Source: Weissella fangxianensis
GTDB taxonomy: Bacteria > Bacillota > Bacilli > Lactobacillales > Lactobacillaceae
Assembly (NCBI RefSeq): GCF_024718545.1
Contig: NZ_JAMXDB010000003.1
Span: 49,974 to 113,973, forward strand
Reading direction: 5' to 3'
DNA: 64,000 nt
Shown here: positions 37,251-46,020 of the stretch, one piece after another
How the letters are laid out: every line of letters begins with the position of its first letter
Position numbering within the stretch: position 1 is the first letter of the stretch
Program-made: the position numbers and the translations under genes
The notes under the pieces: generated by a model
What the model was told of the DNA's origin: nothing
The model's input: only the letters and a program-made list of their open reading frames with translations
Databases searched by the model: none

Positions 37251-37292
37251 AAAAACGCTAACTCGATTAACTAATTCGAGTTAGCGTTTTTT
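37251..37292. terminator. Bidirectional terminator between the ytxH-like gene and pepQ
   Basis: AAAAACGCTAACTCGA pairs perfectly with TCGAGTTAGCGTTTTT; T-runs lie on both strands. Confidence 0.95.
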
Positions 37293-37317
37293 AGTTATAC
37301 GTATTAACTTTTATAAA

Positions 37318-38418
37318 TTATTCAATAATACGTAATTCCTTAGGTGAGTGTGTATATGGATCGACACCAGATTCGGTAACAATTACTGAGTCTTCGATAC
37401 GGATACCTAAGTCACCAGGAATGTAAATACCTGGTTCAATTGAGAATGACATACCTGGTTGTAAGACTAGATCATTTCCTTGAGCAATTTGAATTGATTC
37501 GTGGACAGATGAACCAATTCCATGACCAAGACGGTGAACAAAGTATTCACCATAACCAGCCTTGGTGATAATGTCTCGGGCAATGCCATCTAACTCACCA
37601 GCCGTCATACCTGGCTTGGCAGCTGATTGAGCAGTGAGCTCAGCTTCTAAGACAACATCGTAGACTTCACGTTGATGATCTGATACTGATTGGAAGGCAA
37701 CAGTACGTGTGGCATCAGATACATAGCCATCGTAGATAGTACCAAGGTCGAATAGCGCAAGGTCACCAGACTTTAACGTATTGTTGCTTGTGTCACCATG
37801 TGGTTCAGCAGCATGGGCGCCGAATTGAACAAGTGTATCAAATGACATACCAACAACGCCTGATGATTTTAGATCATATTCTAATTTTGCCATGACTTGT
37901 AGTTCTGAAACACCAGCTTGCAAAGCATTAAAGGCAAATTCAAATGCACGATCAGCGTCTTCACCAGCTTTATGTAATTTAACAATTTCGTCGGGAGTTT
38001 TGATCAAATGTAATTTGGTCATTAATGGTGATAGGTTACCAATAAACTTTGCCTCTGGGATGGCTGTTTGAATAAGAGAAGCACGCTTTAGTGTTAATTG
38101 ATCTTGTTCAACTGCCCATTTTTCTGTATGTTGTGTGTGGGCATGTAAGTGTTGACTAATTAAATCCCATGGGTTTTCTTGGTCTTGGTAACCATAAACA
38201 GGGTGTGTCCAACCTGCGCTTTTCACGGCTTCAACTTCAAGTGCTGGTGCAAAGATGAATGGTTCATCTTGTGGGAAAACCACTAGAGCAAGCACACGTT
38301 CGATAGGGTCAGAATTGAAACCTGTTAAGTAATCAATTGAATGAAAATCTGAGAAGTAAGCAACATCTAATTGTTGTTCTTCTAGCCAACTTTGGATTGA
38401 TGAAAGTTTATCGGTCAT
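37318..38418 (-). CDS. pepQ: Xaa-Pro dipeptidase (prolidase), M24 family
   Basis: Releases proline from X-Pro dipeptides. The 366-residue pita-bread metallopeptidase has LALFDLGTIYDGYVSDATRT (two Asp metal ligands), HRLGHGIGSSVHE (His), SIEPGIY (Glu) and GIRIEDSV (Glu). The gene is divergent from ccpA, the pepQ-ccpA arrangement well known in lactobacilli, where the shared region carries a cre site. RBS AGGAG lies before the ATG on the minus strand. Confidence 0.93.
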   Translation of the reverse strand: MTDKLSSIQSWLEEQQLDVAYFSDFHSIDYLTGFNSDPIERVLALVVFPQDEPFIFAPALEVEAVKSAGWTHPVYGYQDQENPWDLISQHLHAHTQHTEKWAVEQDQLTLKRASLIQTAIPEAKFIGNLSPLMTKLHLIKTPDEIVKLHKAGEDADRAFEFAFNALQAGVSELQVMAKLEYDLKSSGVVGMSFDTLVQFGAHAAEPHGDTSNNTLKSGDLALFDLGTIYDGYVSDATRTVAFQSVSDHQREVYDVVLEAELTAQSAAKPGMTAGELDGIARDIITKAGYGEYFVHRLGHGIGSSVHESIQIAQGNDLVLQPGMSFSIEPGIYIPGDLGIRIEDSVIVTESGVDPYTHSPKELRIIE

Positions 38419-38558
38419 TAAAAATTCTCCTTTGATTGAAATACATGGTTAATTGTACGCTCATTTTAAAAAAATGCCTATCCATGATTAAAAGTTATGT
38501 TACAATGAATCGTTGTGTGAAATTTTTATTAAATAATGAAACAAATCATGAAAACATG

Positions 38559-38584
38559 TTACAATCACATTGTAAGCGTTCCCG
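38559..38584. promoter_or_regulatory. Candidate cre site with overlapping dyad in the pepQ-ccpA intergenic region
   Basis: TGTAAGCGTTCCCG (38571-38584) matches the CcpA consensus TGWAANCGNTNWCA at 12 of 14 positions. It overlaps the dyad TTACAAT-CAC-ATTGTAA (38559-38575). Position between pepQ and ccpA supports autoregulation by CcpA; this is inference. Confidence 0.6.
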
Positions 38585-38675
38585 TAAAATAAAGAAGGTC
38601 TTTAGTTATTATATGAAATACTTTCATTTAATGTTTAGGCTGAATTAAAAATTTGTATTTTTTAGGAGAATAGTA

Positions 38676-39686
38676 ATGGATAAACAAACGGTCACAATTT
38701 ATGATGTGGCACGAGAAGCCAAAGTCTCAATGGCCACAGTTTCACGTGTCGTGAACGGCAATGCAAATGTTAAAGCCGAAACAAAAGAAAAAGTCAATGC
38801 AGTGATAGCAAAGTTAGGTTATCGACCAAATGCAGTTGCTCGAGGATTAGCTTCACGACGAACAACGACTATTGGTGTGGTGATTCCTGATGTAACCAAT
38901 CATTATTTTGCGGAACTAGCTCGTGGAATTGATGATGTTGCCGCAATGTATCATTATCAAATTATTTTAGCAAATTCGGATGAATCTGATACAAAAGAAG
39001 TGCAAGTGATGGAAAATCTACTTGGTAAACAAGTTGACGGGATTATCTTTATGGGTAATACGTTAAATGATGCCATCCGTGATGAATTTAAAAAAGCCGA
39101 TGTACCAGTTGTCTTAGCTGGTTTACTAGACGAGGCTGAAGAACAGCCTTCAGTTAATATTGCTTACCGATCAGCAATGAGCGATGCGACGACAGAACTA
39201 CTTAAAGCAGGTCATAAGAGAATTGCTTTTGTAAGTGGTGATTTGAACCATTACATGAACAAAGCACATAAGTTACTGGGGTATCAAGATGCTTTGGCAG
39301 CTTATGACATTGACTATGATGCAAACCTTGTTTTTGAAGGAAATTATGATTATCAATCGGGCTATCAGTTAGCTGATCAAATAAAAAACTCAGCGGCGAC
39401 CGCTGCAATCGTTGCCAATGATGAAATGGCTGCGGGTGTCATTAATGGGTTAACTGATGCCGGTGTTAATGTGCCAGAAGACTTCGAAATTATTACTAGT
39501 AATGATTCGAAGGTGGCTGTTATCACGCGTCCTCAGTTGTCTTCAATTACGCAACCAATTTATGATATTGGTGCGGTTGCTATGCGGATGTTAACGAAAT
39601 TAATGAACCATGAAGAACTTGCGGTTAACGATGTTGTTTTGCCACACGGATTTGCTGATCGTGGATCAACAAAGAATGTTAAATAA
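38676..39686 (+). CDS. ccpA: Catabolite control protein A
   Basis: LacI/GalR-family master regulator of carbon catabolite repression; binds cre sites with P-Ser-HPr. The 336-residue protein has the HTH (TIYDVAREAKVSMATVSRVV, residues about 7-26) and hinge helix with YRPNAVARGLASRRTTTIG, then the periplasmic-binding-like core IGVVIPDVTNHYF. RBS AGGAGA. Length and N-terminus are typical of CcpA rather than of other LacI members, and the pepQ neighbour agrees. Confidence 0.93.
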   Translation: MDKQTVTIYDVAREAKVSMATVSRVVNGNANVKAETKEKVNAVIAKLGYRPNAVARGLASRRTTTIGVVIPDVTNHYFAELARGIDDVAAMYHYQIILANSDESDTKEVQVMENLLGKQVDGIIFMGNTLNDAIRDEFKKADVPVVLAGLLDEAEEQPSVNIAYRSAMSDATTELLKAGHKRIAFVSGDLNHYMNKAHKLLGYQDALAAYDIDYDANLVFEGNYDYQSGYQLADQIKNSAATAAIVANDEMAAGVINGLTDAGVNVPEDFEIITSNDSKVAVITRPQLSSITQPIYDIGAVAMRMLTKLMNHEELAVNDVVLPHGFADRGSTKNVK

Positions 39687-39723
39687 TCGTTGCCATCAAT
39701 TAGTGTGAGCCAAAAATTGGTGT

Positions 39724-39820
39724 TATAATTTGTAAATAAAATTGAGCCTATTAACTGGTAGGACAGTGTAAGTAGGGTGGTATTTTTCGATTGTCTTTGA
39801 AAAATGCCATCCTATTTTTT
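39724..39820 (+). ncRNA. Candidate small RNA or attenuated leader downstream of ccpA
   Basis: An extended -10 box (TG-T-TATAAT, 39724-39729) is followed about 45 bases later by a strong hairpin (TAGGGTGGTATTTTTC at 39773-39788 with GAAAAATGCCATCCTA at 39799-39814) and a T-run. Together they could make a transcript of about 85 nt with no ORF. The stem contains AGGGTGG, which resembles the T-box core, but the following CCGCG is missing. It may simply be the ccpA terminator. Confidence 0.4.
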
Positions 39821-39850
39821 ATTTTAAAAGGTTAGTCTTATAGCAAGTCT

Positions 39851-40082
39851 AATCGTAAAATTATAAATAAATTAGAAAAATATTGACTTTTATAATCAGC
39901 GCGGTATCATTGAAATAATCGATTGATATTTTACTGTCACTACATTATAAAGCTATTATTTTTAGAATTTTTAGTGATTGAATAGTAATGCCAAAATCAA
40001 TCAAAAGTATTGTAACAGGTGTTTTTTTTATTTAAAATCAGATATCTTTTTAACCTTCTGATCGTTAAATCGTAAAATTATA
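39851..40082 (+). repeat. Pair of 15-bp direct repeats flanking the permease promoter region
   Basis: AATCGTAAAATTATA occurs at 39851-39865 and again at 40068-40082, either side of the region that holds the predicted permease promoter. The rest of the 290-base stretch before the permease is AT-rich, with no ORF that I can support. Confidence 0.6.
39883..39910 (+). promoter_or_regulatory. Predicted promoter for the APC permease, giving a long leader
   Basis: TTGACT (39883-39888), 16 bases, TATCAT (39905-39910). Transcription from here would give a leader of about 200 bases before ATG 40118. A second possible -10 (TATACT near 40079-40084) lies closer. Confidence 0.5.
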
Positions 40083-40117
40083 CTTGATAAAGACACCCAA
40101 GTTAGGAGAATTTTTAT

Positions 40118-41590
40118 ATGGGGCTATGGTCAAAATTTTTGGAGCGTGAGGATGCTTCAACATATATTAGTAAAGATTCGGATATGCCACGTATCCTACA
40201 TACAAAGGACTTTTTAGCATTAGGTGTTGGAACGATTGTTTCGACAGCTATTTTTACTTTACCAGGTGTTGTCGCGGCTAACTATGCCGGACCTAGTGTG
40301 GTATTTTCATTCCTTTTGGCGGCAGTCGTTGCTGGTTTTGTTGCTTTAGCGTATGCCGAAATGGCCTCAACTTTACCAGTCGCTGGATCGGCATATTCAT
40401 GGATCAATGTCCTATTTGGTGAAGGATTTGGTTGGATTGCAGGTTGGGCACTATTGGCTGAATATATCATTGCCGTCGCGTTTGTTGGGTCCGGGTTATC
40501 AGCGAATTTTAGAGGGTTGATTTCTCAAATTGGTATTAATTTGCCACCAGCATTATCAGGTGCTCTTGATACCCATTCATTATTTGGTTGGGCATCATCG
40601 GTTAGTGGACCTAAAGGTGGGGTTATTGATATTGTTGCCTTTATCGCAATTATTGCCGTAGCATGGTTGTTATCGCATGGTGTGCATGAGGCATCTCGTG
40701 TTGAAGTTATCTTGGTTGTTATTAAAGTGCTCGCCGTTTTGCTATTTATTGTGGTTGGTTTAACAGCTATTCACCCTGAAAATTATTCACCATTCGTTCC
40801 TGCCTATACGCCTAACGGCACAACTATTGGTGGTTTTCAAGGAATTTGGGCCGGTGTATCCGGTATTTTCTTGGCGTACATTGGATTTGATTCGATTGCC
40901 TCAAATTCTGCGGAAGCGGTAAATCCACAAAAGACAATGCCTCGTGGTATTTTGGGATCATTATTGATCGCAGTTGTTTTGTTCATTGGTGTTTCACTTG
41001 TTCTTGTGGGAATGTTTAAGTATACAAAATATGTTGATAACGCTGAACCGGTTGGTTGGGCCTTGCGACAAGCTGGTCATCCAATTGTCGCAGCCACTGT
41101 TTCAACAATTGCCGTTGTTGGAATGGTAACGGCCTTGATTGGTATGATGATGGCTGGTTCTCGCTTGCTTTATTCATTCGGCCGTGATGGTATGTTGCCA
41201 AAGTGGTTAGGAGAAGTTACCGAAAATAAAGGATTGCCAAACCGTGGTTTGCTCGTTTTGACAGTTGTCGCTGTTATTGTCGGATCATTCTTCCCATTCT
41301 CGTTCCTATCAGAGCTAATTTCTGCTGGTACGTTGATTGCGTTTATCTTTGTTTCATTAGCAATGTACTCACTACATAAGCGTGAAGGTAAAGACTTGCC
41401 TAAGGCTGGTTTTAAAATGCCAGGTTACCCTGTAACGCCGGCTATTGGTGCAATACTATCAGTCTGGGTCTTCTGGGGCTTGAGTTCTGAAGCAAAGCTT
41501 TATGCATTGATTTGGTTCATTATTGGAATTATTGTGTACTTCCTTTATGGCGCAAAACATTCCGTATTAAGAAGTAAATCAAACAAGTAG
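40118..41590 (+). CDS. APC family amino acid permease
   Basis: Cation-coupled amino acid transporter of the APC superfamily, CAT/YfnA-like. The 490-residue protein has about 12-13 membrane segments, with GVGTIVSTAIFTLPGVVAANYAGPS in TM1 (the G-x-G-T substrate region), FAYAEMAS-type AYAEMASTLPVAGSAYSW, IFLAYIGFDSIASNSAEAVNPQKTMPRGI, and GSRLLYSFGRDGMLP. RBS AGGAG. The PLP enzyme gene follows 40 bases later, so the substrate may be a branched-chain amino acid; this is inferred from context only. Confidence 0.9.
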   Translation: MGLWSKFLEREDASTYISKDSDMPRILHTKDFLALGVGTIVSTAIFTLPGVVAANYAGPSVVFSFLLAAVVAGFVALAYAEMASTLPVAGSAYSWINVLFGEGFGWIAGWALLAEYIIAVAFVGSGLSANFRGLISQIGINLPPALSGALDTHSLFGWASSVSGPKGGVIDIVAFIAIIAVAWLLSHGVHEASRVEVILVVIKVLAVLLFIVVGLTAIHPENYSPFVPAYTPNGTTIGGFQGIWAGVSGIFLAYIGFDSIASNSAEAVNPQKTMPRGILGSLLIAVVLFIGVSLVLVGMFKYTKYVDNAEPVGWALRQAGHPIVAATVSTIAVVGMVTALIGMMMAGSRLLYSFGRDGMLPKWLGEVTENKGLPNRGLLVLTVVAVIVGSFFPFSFLSELISAGTLIAFIFVSLAMYSLHKREGKDLPKAGFKMPGYPVTPAIGAILSVWVFWGLSSEAKLYALIWFIIGIIVYFLYGAKHSVLRSKSNK

Positions 41591-41630
41591 TTAAATTTAT
41601 TTTTACTAAGGGGGGAGTGAGTTATCAAAC

Positions 41631-42971
41631 ATGGATGAAAATAATGATATCTTAAACCAAGAAGAACAAAATTTTGCAGGTGCGGGCCGCGTTTATTATT
41701 TTGATGTGGTACTCGATTCAGGAAAAGGGGCCATCTTAAAAGATGTTGCTGGTAACGAGTACATTGACTTGTTAGCAAGTGCTAGTGCAACGAACACAGG
41801 TCATGCGCACCCAAAGATTGTTAAGGCTATTAAAGAACAAGCAGAAAAGTTGATTCATTACACGCCAGCATATTTTGCAACGTCAACTGAGGCTAAGCTA
41901 GCTTCAGAGTTGGTGAAATTAGCTCCCGGTGATGAAAAAGACTGGATTGTTGTATTTGGAAATTCAGGTTCAGATGCTAATGATGCAGTGATTAAGTTTG
42001 CACGTGGTTATACAGGAAGACCAAATGTTGTTTCATTTGTGGGTGCCTATCATGGATCAACTTATGGATCGATGTCTGCATCGGCTGTTAGTTTAAATAT
42101 GACTCGTAAAATGGGACCATTATTACCTGGTTTTTACAAAGTGCCATTTCCATCACCTGATAAGCGTTTACCTGGTGAAAGCGATGCTGATTTTTCAGAG
42201 CGCCTGTTTGCAGCGTTTAAAGAACCCTTCGAAAATTATTTACCAGCTGAAGGGACAGCGGTTATTATGATTGAGGCAATTCAAGGGGATGGGGGCATTA
42301 TGGCGCCACCGGCAGGATACTGGCAAAAAGTAGCAGCTTTTGCTCACGAGCATGGTATTTTGTTAGCCGTTGATGAGGTTAATCAAGGTTATGGTCGAAC
42401 AGGTAAGTTTTGGTCTTTTGAGAACTTTGGCCTACAACCGGACTTGATTACCATGAGAAAGTCAATGGCATCTGGATTACCATTAAGTGCCGTCTTAGGT
42501 AGACGAGAGATTATGCAAAGCCTTGATGCACCAGCTAATGTATATACAACAGCTGGTAATCCTATCAGTGCTGCTTCAGCGTTGGCAACGCTAGACGTGA
42601 TTAAATCTGAAAGTTTAGTCGCACGATCGGCCGAACTTGGTAAGTTTGCTAAGCAGTTTTTTGAAAAAGAACAAGCCACATTTAATTTTATAGGTGATGT
42701 TCGCCTATATGGATTGAATGGTGGTATCGATATCATTGATCCAGAGACTGGTTTGGGGGATGAACAAGGGACTAATACAATTATCTATAACCTATTTAAA
42801 CAAGGTGTGTTGATGATTTCATTACGTGGTAGTACTTTGCGTTTCCAACCGCCACTAGTGATTAAAGAGGAAGAATTACAACAAGCATTTGATGTGATGC
42901 ATAGGGCCTTTACTAGCTATCAAGCTGGTGAATTAGTTGAACCAAGTGGACGTCATCACATTGGCTGGTAA
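41631..42971 (+). CDS. Class III aminotransferase-fold enzyme, isoleucine 2-epimerase-like
   Basis: PLP-dependent fold-type I enzyme. The 446-residue protein closely follows, from memory, the sequence pattern of the Lactobacillus buchneri isoleucine 2-epimerase: YIDLLASASA, LIHYTPAYF, FGNSGSDANDA-IKFAR, HGSTYGS with SLNMTRK, EAIQGDGGI, DEVNQGYGRTGK, QSLDAPA with TTAGNP, and the C-terminal IGW. The PLP Lys is K277 in MRKSMASGLPLS. It could instead be a GABA-type aminotransferase. RBS GGGGGAG, somewhat far (13 bases) from the ATG. Paired with an amino acid permease. Confidence 0.8.
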   Translation: MDENNDILNQEEQNFAGAGRVYYFDVVLDSGKGAILKDVAGNEYIDLLASASATNTGHAHPKIVKAIKEQAEKLIHYTPAYFATSTEAKLASELVKLAPGDEKDWIVVFGNSGSDANDAVIKFARGYTGRPNVVSFVGAYHGSTYGSMSASAVSLNMTRKMGPLLPGFYKVPFPSPDKRLPGESDADFSERLFAAFKEPFENYLPAEGTAVIMIEAIQGDGGIMAPPAGYWQKVAAFAHEHGILLAVDEVNQGYGRTGKFWSFENFGLQPDLITMRKSMASGLPLSAVLGRREIMQSLDAPANVYTTAGNPISAASALATLDVIKSESLVARSAELGKFAKQFFEKEQATFNFIGDVRLYGLNGGIDIIDPETGLGDEQGTNTIIYNLFKQGVLMISLRGSTLRFQPPLVIKEEELQQAFDVMHRAFTSYQAGELVEPSGRHHIGW

Positions 42972-42973
42972 TT

Positions 42974-43025
42974 AAAAAGCGACCAACTGACCATAACAAA
43001 TTGTTATGATTGGTTGGTCGTTTTC
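42974..43025. terminator. Bidirectional terminator between the epimerase-like gene and alsD
   Basis: AAAAGCGACCAAC pairs with GTTGGTCGTTTT, with an inner stem CATAACAA / TTGTTATG; serves convergent genes. Confidence 0.92.
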
Positions 43026-43040
43026 TTATGTAAAATATTT

Positions 43041-43748
43041 TTACTTTTCTGCCTGTGAGATAGCAGCATGTAAGCCAGCAAAGTCGACATTATGTTTTGT
43101 AAAGTCTGTATTGTTCGTTGGCAAATGCAAGTTTAATGTATCAAATATGTCGATTTTTAAGTCGACGCTATCAGTATCAAAACTTAATACATGGCCACCG
43201 ACTGTGCGATCATCACTAATGAAGTGAATGTGCCAGCCACCAGCCATCACACCAGTATACAAGTCATTACCAAAATCACCAACTAGGGTACCAGTAACAT
43301 TTTCATAGTTGAATACTGGTTGATTAGCAGCGACCGTACCGAAATCTGGATATGGTTTTTCCTGTTTAGGTGCAACCCGAACTTGAAGATTTTTAAGCGT
43401 ACCGTGGGCTTTGATCGATAGGAATGTGTTATTTAACTTTTGTTCCTTGACTAATTTTTCTAGTAATTCAAAGGTTAGTGGTGTATCGTCAACTTTTACA
43501 TTATTAGTTGAGGCCTTGTGGGCTGATGCAAAAGGCGTGGTTGTACTCAAATCAGTGATCTCAACTGTTTCACCTGAGGACTTTGTTTGGTAAGCATGAC
43601 CGTCAAGAATAGTGACTTCACCATCTAAGCCATGTGTTGTACCAATGCCATCATCACCATTTTCAAGTAATTCTGAAAAGCTAAGGGTACCATCATATAA
43701 ACCAGCCATAATTAATTCGAGAGTGCCGTGTTGAAAAATTTTGTTCAT
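43041..43748 (-). CDS. alsD: Alpha-acetolactate decarboxylase
   Basis: Converts acetolactate to acetoin, a pH-neutral pyruvate overflow route. The 235-residue protein has LYDGTLSFSELLENGDDGIGT, the DGEVTILDG strand, and the zinc-binding segment GGWHIHFISDDRTVGGHVL with three His. The partner acetolactate synthase gene is not adjacent. The gene is on the minus strand, convergent with the epimerase-like gene and divergent from ppaC. Confidence 0.94.
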   Translation of the reverse strand: MNKIFQHGTLELIMAGLYDGTLSFSELLENGDDGIGTTHGLDGEVTILDGHAYQTKSSGETVEITDLSTTTPFASAHKASTNNVKVDDTPLTFELLEKLVKEQKLNNTFLSIKAHGTLKNLQVRVAPKQEKPYPDFGTVAANQPVFNYENVTGTLVGDFGNDLYTGVMAGGWHIHFISDDRTVGGHVLSFDTDSVDLKIDIFDTLNLHLPTNNTDFTKHNVDFAGLHAAISQAEK

Positions 43749-43958
43749 TGTCTACTCCATGTTTCTTATTAAATCTAAAATGCTTACTTAATGTTCTTAC
43801 ATTTAATAAGTGATTATAGCACTTTATAACTTAAAAAGAACTTACAAATTATTAATATTATTGATCGACTTTTTATTAAGCTTCTGTTTTGGTATAGAAG
43901 TGCGTGTTTATAGACTGGTATACTGAAACAAAAGATAATTGGGGGGCGGAGCAAAGAT

Positions 43959-44888
43959 ATGACAGAAGTTTATGTATTAGGACATAATCATCCAGATACG
44001 GATGCAATTGGATCTGCTATGTCCTTATCATATTTATTGAATGAAATATACAATTTTAAAGCGATTCCGGTTATCTCTCAAAAGCCAGATATAGAAACAA
44101 GGTATGTACTAGATTATTTTAAAATACCAACGCCAGCGGTTGTTAGAACTGTTGCTAATAAGCAAATTATATTAGTTGATCATAATGAGACTGCACAATC
44201 ATTAGCTGACTTTAAAAACTCAGAAGTATTAGCAATTATTGATCATCATAAGCTTGAAATTGAGACCAATAAACCAATCTATTTATTAAGCGAACCCGTT
44301 GGTGCAACAGCGACAATCATCTATTTTAAATATAAAGAATTAGGAATTAGTATCCCTGAAAAAATAGCTGGCTTAATGTTATCAGCTATCATTTCTGATA
44401 CTTTACTATTAAAAGGGCCAACGACAACTAAGAAGGATTGTGTGGCCTACCAAGATTTAGCTGATATTAGTGGTGTAGCTAATGTTGATAGGTATGGTGC
44501 AGAAATGTTAAAAGCAGGTGCGGCAATAAATAATAATACGGCCAAAGATTTTATTAATGGTGATGTCAAAGAATATTTTATTCATGGCAAACACATTCGC
44601 ATAGCACAAGTATACGTGACAGATATGGCACCAGTTTTAGAAAAAATAACAGATATTAAGAATGAAATGAATAAACACATTTCAAAAAATTATTGTGATT
44701 TATTTATGTTTGTTGTGACAGATATTCTAAAAATTGATTCTATGATAGTGGTGTTGGGGGATGAAAGGGCAGTTGTTGAGCGCGCGTTTAATACTAAATT
44801 AAATCATGATATGTGTTATCAGCCAGGTGTTGTTTCGCGTAAAAAACAGATTATTCCACTATTGATCAAAGCCTCTCTAGCCAAATAA
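43959..44888 (+). CDS. ppaC: Manganese-dependent inorganic pyrophosphatase
   Basis: Family II (DHH) pyrophosphatase that drives biosynthetic reactions by removing PPi. The 309-residue protein has GHNHPDTDAIGSAM, LVDHNE, IIDHHKLE (DHH), and in the C-terminal DHHA2 domain a basic RKKQIIPLL ending. RBS GGGGGCGG lies 11 bases upstream. An extended -10 (TGG-TATACT) lies near 43917-43922. Sequence length is normal. Confidence 0.95.
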   Translation: MTEVYVLGHNHPDTDAIGSAMSLSYLLNEIYNFKAIPVISQKPDIETRYVLDYFKIPTPAVVRTVANKQIILVDHNETAQSLADFKNSEVLAIIDHHKLEIETNKPIYLLSEPVGATATIIYFKYKELGISIPEKIAGLMLSAIISDTLLLKGPTTTKKDCVAYQDLADISGVANVDRYGAEMLKAGAAINNNTAKDFINGDVKEYFIHGKHIRIAQVYVTDMAPVLEKITDIKNEMNKHISKNYCDLFMFVVTDILKIDSMIVVLGDERAVVERAFNTKLNHDMCYQPGVVSRKKQIIPLLIKASLAK

Positions 44889-44924
44889 ATAACGCTATTC
44901 AATTAATTGAGTAGCGTTATTTTA
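44887..44924 (+). terminator. Rho-independent terminator after ppaC
   Basis: AATAACGCTATTCAA pairs with TTGAGTAGCGTTATT around TTAA, then TTT. Confidence 0.88.
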
Positions 44925-44996
44925 GTATGATGGAAGTTCATACTAATTAATTTTTGAATATTGATTATTAAAGTATATTGAAAGTGGACCTATTGA

Positions 44997-45137
44997 TTAA
45001 TTTTGACTGGTTAACAAGTCTTGTAAGCCATCCTTATTGGTTTCTGATAGTGTTGGTGTCTCAGTTTGAGAAAGTGGTGTGACACTGTCTTTTGAGAGGC
45101 GCTTTTCAGTTGTTTTAGATAAACCTTTCCAGTACAT
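44997..45137 (-). CDS. Small 46-residue ORF, unknown function
   Basis: This ORF has a good ribosome binding site (AGAAAGGA, 7 bases before the ATG on the minus strand) and reads MYWKGLSKTTEKRLSKDSVT then a Ser/Thr/Gln/Glu-rich tail ending in DLLTSQN. I do not recognise it. It has no membrane segment; the basic start and hydrophilic tail suggest a small soluble or disordered protein. It lies divergent from the two MSSRQER paralogues, with about 190 bases between them, and fills what would otherwise be a 440-base gap. Confidence 0.55.
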   Translation of the reverse strand: MYWKGLSKTTEKRLSKDSVTPLSQTETPTLSETNKDGLQDLLTSQN

Positions 45138-45330
45138 AGTATCGTCCTTTCTGAATGAAAAACATATGGTGTATATGTCTATTTGTTTGTTATGATATAC
45201 GATAATTTTAACACATATTGAGAAACTTCTATTTTTTATATCGTGGATTACTTGCTAGTTCTCAATATTAGCTGCAATATTTATGTAGTAGGACAGGCTT
45301 AGTTTAGAAATTTGAGAAAGAGGTGAATAT

Positions 45331-45978
45331 ATGAGCTCAAGGCAGGAACGGACAGAGGCAAAACAACGACACAAAATAAAAGCTATTATTATAGCATTTG
45401 TTATTGTGTTGATAATGTTGATTTGTGGCATAGGTTGGGGACTTTCACATCAGTTAAATAAGTCTAACAAGATGGAGTCAGCTAGTTCAATGAGTAATGT
45501 TTCATCAGAAGAAAATGCCAAATTAGAAAACTCAAGTTCAATGGTTGATAGCACAAGTGATTCAGCAGGTGCTATAGGTAGTTCAGAAGACGTTATGAAT
45601 TCAAATCGTTCTGAAGGTGATGATGTAACGGCGCATGAAACGAAGATGCTTCGTCAGCGGCAAGAAATTGTATTAGGAATCAATAAGTCAGTCTATTATG
45701 ATAGAAGTAAAGATACGCCAAACTTTAGCTACATGACAGAAATACCACATGGATTTACCGTTTATTTTGATAATGGGAATATTCTTAAAGTGAAAGAGGT
45801 TGATAACTCTGAAGGACTTGCGGATGATTACAAATTTGAAGAAAATCAAGGTTGGCAAGTAGAAGCCGATGGTGAGAATATTTTCGAAAATATTATATTA
45901 GAAAAACCTAGCGGAATGGGCGGCGCTGGTTATCCATCGCCTACAGAAGAAGAATTGCATCAGTATGGCATAAGATAG
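45331..45978 (+). CDS. Membrane-anchored protein, tandem paralogue 1, unknown function
   Basis: I do not recognise this 215-residue protein. It has a basic cytoplasmic start MSSRQERTEAKQRHK, one membrane helix (about 17-38), a Ser/Asn/Glu-rich linker (about 45-105) and a C-terminal part with FTVYFDNGNILKVKEV and GGAGYPSPTEEELHQYG. The topology suggests an outward-facing, membrane-tethered domain. RBS AGAGGTG. The next gene starts 42 bases later with almost the same first 11 codons, so the two are a duplication with diverged exteriors. Confidence 0.7.
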   Translation: MSSRQERTEAKQRHKIKAIIIAFVIVLIMLICGIGWGLSHQLNKSNKMESASSMSNVSSEENAKLENSSSMVDSTSDSAGAIGSSEDVMNSNRSEGDDVTAHETKMLRQRQEIVLGINKSVYYDRSKDTPNFSYMTEIPHGFTVYFDNGNILKVKEVDNSEGLADDYKFEENQGWQVEADGENIFENIILEKPSGMGGAGYPSPTEEELHQYGIR

Positions 45979-46020
45979 ATTTTTTGATCTATATCTTTAA
46001 TAACGAAAGAGGATAGGGCA

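Noticed and set aside
38436..38648. 70-residue ORF between pepQ and ccpA
   Set aside because: No ribosome binding site, odd composition, and it lies across the regulatory region with the cre candidate.
39773..39814. T-box riboswitch for the APC permease
   Set aside because: AGGGTGG is present, but the CCGCG part, a stem I and a specifier are not; the hairpin ends in a T-run more than 250 bases before the permease.
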